Origin: Methylococcaceae bacterium
GTDB taxonomy: Bacteria > Pseudomonadota > Gammaproteobacteria > Methylococcales > Methylomonadaceae
DNA: 10,312 nucleotides
Direction: 5' to 3'
NCBI GenBank assembly: GCA_003155565.1
Contig: PMDM01000024.1
Location: 1-10,312, forward strand
The position numbers and the translations under genes were made by a program. Of this stretch, positions 7,270 to 10,312 are shown piece by piece; within the stretch, counting starts at the first letter, position 1; each line of letters opens with the position of its first letter. A model generated the notes under the pieces. The model did not search any database. It was given only the letters and a program-made list of their open reading frames with translations, and had not been told where the DNA came from.

Positions 7270-7286
7270 GCCACGTCTTCTGTGGC
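7270..7286 (-). other. Hairpin at the predicted 5' end of the bufA mRNA
   Basis: GCCAC (7270-7274) and GTGGC (7282-7286) form a perfect 5-bp inverted repeat around a 7-base loop. The start site predicted from the sigma-54 promoter is near 7287, so the hairpin would form the first bases of the bufA transcript. It could stabilise the message. It leaves the ribosome site and start codon free. The role is inference. Confidence 0.4.
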
Positions 7287-7297
7287 ATTATGGATAA

Positions 7298-7313
7298 AGC
7301 AATCGATGTGCCA
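7298..7313 (-). promoter_or_regulatory. Sigma-54 (-24/-12) promoter of bufABC-doxX
   Basis: Read on the - strand the site is TGGCAC-ATCGA-TTGCT. It matches the sigma-54 consensus TGGCAC-N5-TTGCW at every defined base, with the required GG-N10-GC spacing. The -12 C is at 7299, so transcription would begin near 7287 and leave a leader of about 47 bases before bufA. Sigma-54 promoters need an enhancer-binding ATPase; one is encoded divergently next door. Confidence 0.88.
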
Positions 7314-7401
7314 ATATTGCGATACCAATATAAATTCAAATAATTTCATATGGATAAGATAATTGGCCGAATAAATATCCACACGAAAACTATGATACAG
7401 A

Positions 7402-7436
7402 TCACGAATAGTTGTGGAAGCCACCACTATTCGTGG
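7402..7436. promoter_or_regulatory. Paired inverted 16-bp motifs: candidate upstream activator sites
   Basis: Site A is TCACGAATAGTTGTGG (7402-7417) and site B is CCACCACTATTCGTGG (7421-7436), which is nearly the inverse of A. Together they form a 15-bp arm inverted repeat with one mismatch and a 3-base spacer. Each half is itself a CCAC-N8-GTGG pseudo-palindrome, suitable for a dimeric Fis-type HTH. Their centres are about 110 and 130 bases upstream of the -12 element of the bufA promoter, the usual enhancer distance. An AT-rich stretch (about 7314-7400) lies between and could help DNA looping. Confidence 0.75.
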
Positions 7437-7470
7437 GTAGGTTTTGTGGGCTTTAAGGGGTAAAATCCTG

Positions 7471-7486
7471 TCACCTCTATTTGTGG
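7471..7486. promoter_or_regulatory. Third copy of the 16-bp motif at the regulator start
   Basis: TCACCTCTATTTGTGG matches site B (CCACCACTATTCGTGG) at 13 of 16 bases. It ends only 7 bases before the ATG of the sigma-54 activator gene, where the ribosome site would be, and just downstream of a possible weak -10 (TAAAAT, 7461-7466). Binding here would be expected to repress the activator's own expression. Confidence 0.5.
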
Positions 7487-7493
7487 CTACCTT

Positions 7494-9392
7494 ATGCAAG
7501 ATAATCACCAAATTCTTCCAGAAACCTTACAGGCACTTGATAGCACCGAACTATCCGTCTTAAGGGCAATAGTCGAAGGCACAGTTAACGCCACGGGCGA
7601 TGAGTTTTTCCGTGCCCTGGTCAGCAACTTAAGCATCGCTACCGGGGTTGAGAGTGCGTTTATTGCGGAATTCGCGGAAACTAAGACACGGGTACGAACC
7701 CTGGCCTTCTGGAATGAAGGGCAATTTGCCGATAACCAGGAATGGGATCTTGAAGGGACACCCTGCCAGGATGTGTTACTCGGAGGGCTTTGCCATTACC
7801 CTTCCGGGGTCTGGCAGCAATTCCCTAAGGAAGAAGGCATAGAAAGCTATTTGGGGATGCCGCTTTACGGTACTGAAGGTGAAATCCTTGGGCATCTTGC
7901 CCTGTTCGACAAGCGTGAAATGCCTACCGAACCTCGGTTGTTATACACTTTCCAGATATTTGCTGCACGGGCTACCGCAGAGTTCAATCGGATTCAGGTT
8001 ATTGCGAAATTAAGGCACAGTGAAGAACAATTCCGTGACCTGTTCGATGAAGCCCCAATTGCCTATGTCCATGAAGACATTGAATCCCGGTTCATCAGCG
8101 CCAACCGCGCCGCCATGCGGATACTCGGCATCACGCCGGAACAAGTGCCAGGTATGGTCGGTATTTCCTTGGCACCCGATACGCCGGATGCCCAACGCCG
8201 CATTAAAGAAGCGTTCGAATCTATTGGACGAGGGACGGACACCAGTGGTGTGGTGTTGGAATTGCGCCGTAAGGACAACGTCAAGCCAATCTGGATCCAG
8301 TGGTGGTCCAAACCTGACCCGAGTGGACAGTTTACCCGCACCATGTTCATAGACATCACCGAACGGGTGCTGATGGAACAGGAACAGGCTCGGTTGCAGG
8401 CACAAAACCAGTATTTGAAGGAAGAAATCAAATCGGTTCATAATTTTGATGAAATCGTAGGCCGTAGTCCCGCCATCCAGTCCCTGTTGAACAATGTCAA
8501 GCGCGTTGCCGCGACAGATGCATCGGTTTTAATCCAGGGCGAATCAGGCACCGGCAAAGAATTGATCGCCCACGCCATCCATTCGGCCAGTAAACGCCAG
8601 AAAAACCCATTGATAAAAGTCAATTGCGCGGCTTTACCGTCGGGCTTGATTGAAAGCGAACTATTCGGCCACGAAAAAGGCGCATTTACGGGGGCTATCG
8701 CCAAACGTATCGGACGTTTTGAACTGGCTGACGGCGGTACGATATTCCTCGATGAAATTGGCGAGATTCCTTTGGACATACAGGTTAAGCTGTTACGGGT
8801 ACTACAGGAACAGGAGTTCGAACGGGTTGGTGGCCAAACACCGATTAAGGTGGATGTCCGTGTCATCGCCGCCACCAACCGCAATCTCCATCATGAAGTC
8901 GCGGAAAAAAACTTCCGTGAAGATTTGTATTACCGGCTAAATGTGTTTCCCTTAACAACGCCACCATTACGTGACCGTATTGATGACATTCCCTTGCTGG
9001 CCTATTTCCTGATAGACAAATATGCCATGAAAATGGGGAAGAAAGTCACCGGCATCAGCGAGCTTTCCATGCAACGCTTGCAGTCATACCGTTGGCCCGG
9101 CAATATCCGGGAACTGGAAAACGTGATCGAGCGGGCGATAATTTTGGCTGACAGCGCCACCATAGAAATAGAAACCAACTTGTTTTCGGGACGCACCGAA
9201 TCCAATGGCAAGGCTGAAACGGCCAACGATGCCAGCTTTGAAGCAGTAACACGTCAGCATATTTTATCCGTGTTGGAACAAACCCGTTGGGTGATTGAAG
9301 GCGCAAATGGCGCTGCCCACATCCTCAACCTACAACCCAGCACACTACGTTACCGCATTAAAAAACTGGGCATCGTAAAACCCAGCCACTAA
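7494..9392 (+). CDS. Sigma-54-dependent transcriptional activator (GAF-PAS-AAA+-Fis HTH)
   Basis: This is a 632-residue NtrC-like enhancer-binding protein. Residues about 20-165 form a GAF domain (TPCQDV, YLGMPLYGTEGEILGHLALFD), and about 175-290 a PAS domain (FRDLFDEAPIAYVHED...FIDITERV). A short coiled linker leads to the AAA+ domain (about 318-550). It has Walker A GESGTGKE (349-356), the sigma-54 contact loop GAFTGA (396-401), Walker B GGTIFLDEIGE (414-424) and the WPGNIRELENVIERAI segment. A Fis-type HTH ends the protein (about 593-627). It has no receiver domain, so it should sense a ligand or redox signal directly and not through a phosphorelay. The start at 7494 fits the family N-terminus but lacks a good Shine-Dalgarno. 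It is divergent from bufA and flanked by copies of one 16-bp motif, so it is the likely activator of both sigma-54 promoters here. Confidence 0.92.
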   Translation: MQDNHQILPETLQALDSTELSVLRAIVEGTVNATGDEFFRALVSNLSIATGVESAFIAEFAETKTRVRTLAFWNEGQFADNQEWDLEGTPCQDVLLGGLCHYPSGVWQQFPKEEGIESYLGMPLYGTEGEILGHLALFDKREMPTEPRLLYTFQIFAARATAEFNRIQVIAKLRHSEEQFRDLFDEAPIAYVHEDIESRFISANRAAMRILGITPEQVPGMVGISLAPDTPDAQRRIKEAFESIGRGTDTSGVVLELRRKDNVKPIWIQWWSKPDPSGQFTRTMFIDITERVLMEQEQARLQAQNQYLKEEIKSVHNFDEIVGRSPAIQSLLNNVKRVAATDASVLIQGESGTGKELIAHAIHSASKRQKNPLIKVNCAALPSGLIESELFGHEKGAFTGAIAKRIGRFELADGGTIFLDEIGEIPLDIQVKLLRVLQEQEFERVGGQTPIKVDVRVIAATNRNLHHEVAEKNFREDLYYRLNVFPLTTPPLRDRIDDIPLLAYFLIDKYAMKMGKKVTGISELSMQRLQSYRWPGNIRELENVIERAIILADSATIEIETNLFSGRTESNGKAETANDASFEAVTRQHILSVLEQTRWVIEGANGAAHILNLQPSTLRYRIKKLGIVKPSH

Positions 9393-9404
9393 ATACCGCA
9401 GTTG

Positions 9405-9420
9405 CCGCCAATAGTGGTGG
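9405..9420. promoter_or_regulatory. Fourth copy of the 16-bp motif upstream of STAS-msrP
   Basis: CCGCCAATAGTGGTGG matches the inverse of site B (CCACGAATAGTGGTGG) at 14 of 16 bases, including an unbroken AATAGTGGTGG. It begins 12 bases after the stop codon of the activator gene. Its centre lies about 120 bases upstream of the -12 element of the sigma-54-like promoter at 9518-9533. No T-run follows, so it is not a good terminator although it can fold (CGCCA...TGGCG). Confidence 0.7.
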
Positions 9421-9517
9421 CGAAATGCTTAAGGCTTCTTAGCAAGAATTATTAGTCTCCAGACAATCCGTAATTTAATCAGCTAGATAAAATCATCATG
9501 GCCTTTTCAGGTCACGT

Positions 9518-9533
9518 TGGCATACATTTCGCT
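9518..9533 (+). promoter_or_regulatory. Sigma-54-like promoter of the STAS-msrP genes
   Basis: TGGCAT-ACATT-TCGCT has exact GG-N10-GC spacing. It departs from TGGCAC-N5-TTGCW at two less critical bases. The -12 C is at 9532, predicting a transcript start near 9544 and a leader of about 33 bases before the STAS gene. The upstream 16-bp motif at 9405-9420 supports it. Confidence 0.7.
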
Positions 9534-9576
9534 CTCTCCAATAAAAGATTAGTAGAATTGTGAAATTGGATACGAC

Positions 9577-9843
9577 ATGCTCAAGATAAGTGTAGATAAA
9601 GGTGAGACGGAAACGCTATTCATCCTGGAAGGCAGCTTGTCCGGCCCTTGGGTGGCTGAATTACATAAAGCGGTTATGGACAGGCTGGCTATACCTGAGG
9701 CCATATATCTTGAACTATCACATGTCCATTACGTTGATGAACAGGGCTTGGCCTTGCTCCGTGATTTGTCAAATTGGGGTGTCACTTCACGCGCGGCTTC
9801 CCCGTTTATTAAAGAGCTTTTAAAAACAGATCATTTAGTGTGA
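9577..9843 (+). CDS. Small STAS-domain protein (anti-sigma-antagonist-like)
   Basis: This 88-residue protein is covered almost wholly by one STAS domain: an alternating strand-helix pattern with ETLFILEGSLSGPWVAELHKAV, then AIYLELSHVHYVDEQGLALLRDL. In classical antagonists of the SpoIIAA type the segment is D-S-S/T-G-L with a phosphorylated Ser or Thr before the Gly. Here it is DEQGL (54-58), so the phosphosite is missing and a phospho-switch is unlikely. It may act as a constitutive binding module for an unknown partner. The ribosome site is weak (GGA about 6 bases upstream). It is followed after 59 bases by msrP on the same strand and preceded by a sigma-54-like promoter, so the two are probably cotranscribed. 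Confidence 0.8.
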   Translation: MLKISVDKGETETLFILEGSLSGPWVAELHKAVMDRLAIPEAIYLELSHVHYVDEQGLALLRDLSNWGVTSRAASPFIKELLKTDHLV

Positions 9844-9902
9844 CCCTGTAGATAAAGTTACAGAATTCTTATCACAAGCCACAAAAACCGAGGCCCACAG
9901 CC

Positions 9903-10312
9903 ATGAAAGCGAAAAAAAACCTAGTCATCAGATCATCAGAGATTACACCTAAGGAATTGTTTCACGCCAGACGGAAATTTATGCAGCTGGCTGGTGGAGT
10001 TACTTTGGCTGCGTTATTGCCGCGCGCTGTCTGGGCTGGCGACAAGTTAACGGAAGTTAAAAAATCGGCTTACACCGTGCCGGATGAATTAACCCCTTAC
10101 AAGGACGTAACCCACTACAACAACTTCTACGAATTCGGCACCGGCAAGGAAGACCCTGCTGCCAATGCCACCCATTTTAAAACAAGACCCTGGACTATCA
10201 CAGTAGAAGGCGAAGTCAAAAAACCAAAGGTTTTTGATATAGACGAGCTGCTTAAAATGGCTCCACTCGAAGAGCGCATTTACCGTTTGCGCTGCGTGGA
10301 GGCCTGGTCGAT
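9903..10312 (+). CDS. msrP: MsrP (YedY) molybdenum methionine sulfoxide reductase, N-terminal part
   Basis: The first 136 codons are present, and the gene runs off the right edge. The N-terminus carries a twin-arginine signal (ARRKFMQLAGG with RR at 23-24, hydrophobic stretch, cut near AVWA), as expected for a cofactor-loaded periplasmic enzyme. Mature features match MsrP: YKDVTHYNNFYEFGTGKEDPA, RPWTITVEGEVKKP and YRLRCVEAWS, whose Cys131 is the molybdenum ligand. MsrP, with the haem membrane protein MsrQ, reduces methionine sulfoxide in oxidised periplasmic proteins, for example after hypochlorite damage. A GAGG lies about 9 bases before the ATG. msrQ would be expected just beyond the window. 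Confidence 0.92.
   Translation, partial: MKAKKNLVIRSSEITPKELFHARRKFMQLAGGVTLAALLPRAVWAGDKLTEVKKSAYTVPDELTPYKDVTHYNNFYEFGTGKEDPAANATHFKTRPWTITVEGEVKKPKVFDIDELLKMAPLEERIYRLRCVEAWS

Noticed and set aside
7379..7394. Possible fifth copy of the 16-bp motif (ACACGAAAACTATGAT region)
   Set aside because: It shares only about 9 of 16 bases with site A and lacks the GTGG half.
7314..7400. IHF site between the enhancer motifs and the bufA promoter
   Set aside because: The stretch is AT-rich, but the best match to WATCAA-N4-TTR (near 7335-7350) has at least two mismatches, so I do not call a site.
7266..7511. 81-codon open frame on the - strand across the bufA/activator spacer
   Set aside because: It overlaps the sigma-54 promoter, the paired motifs and the activator's start. 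It has no family resemblance and no ribosome site, so it is a chance frame.
9602..9823. 73-codon frame inside the STAS gene
   Set aside because: It is an overlapping alternate frame with no domain pattern. The STAS frame has clear strand-helix periodicity and the GLALL motif.
1..10312. tRNA, rRNA, CRISPR array, insertion sequence or attachment site
   Set aside because: I looked for cloverleaf genes, regularly spaced direct repeats, transposase-like frames and flanking direct repeats and saw none that I could support.

Overview
The window looks like a gammaproteobacterial chromosome segment carrying part of an integrative conjugative element (ICE) next to an oxidative- or copper-stress island. 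The conjugation genes are of the PFGI-1/SXT-like set found in Pseudomonas and relatives. A copper-handling bufferin (buf/hvf) operon, a periplasmic methionine sulfoxide reductase and intermediate GC content would fit a methanotroph of the Methylococcales, but that assignment is only a guess.

Region 1 (1-3674, + strand) is a tightly packed ICE transfer module. It holds the end of a lytic transglycosylase, a TIGR03765-type (PFL_4695) protein, the coupling ATPase TraD, and a TIGR03747/DUF4400 membrane protein. The first three are joined by TAATG or ATGA overlaps. TraD is split into two frames by an apparent one-base shift near 1757-1761. The usual next genes of such modules are absent, so this looks like a decaying or rearranged ICE end. 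Bases 3675-3927 are non-coding and contain a 10-bp inverted repeat.

Region 2 (3928-7239, - strand) reads right to left. It contains bufA (DUF2282 precursor peptide with a signal sequence and four Cys), bufB (DUF692/MNIO iron enzyme), bufC (DUF2063 partner), a DoxX-family membrane protein (HvfD-like), and then, after a 175- to 319-base gap depending on its start, a DUF1003 membrane protein with a zinc-ribbon-like Cys cluster. BufB and BufC together would convert Cys residues of the exported BufA into copper-binding thiooxazoles.

Region 3 (7240-10312) contains the control system. A sigma-54 enhancer-binding protein (GAF-PAS-AAA+-Fis HTH) is encoded divergently from bufA. The shared spacer holds a consensus-perfect sigma-54 promoter facing bufA and, about 110-130 bp upstream of it, a pair of inverted 16-bp motifs. 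The same motif recurs just upstream of the regulator's start codon. It recurs again just after the regulator's stop codon, about 120 bp upstream of a second sigma-54-like promoter. That promoter faces a small STAS-domain gene followed by the start of msrP, a periplasmic methionine sulfoxide reductase.

The most interesting reading is that one sigma-54 activator controls both a bufferin copper-RiPP operon and a STAS-msrP operon. This would join copper sequestration and periplasmic protein repair in a single local regulon. The promoters and the motif are seen in the sequence; the regulatory link is inference.
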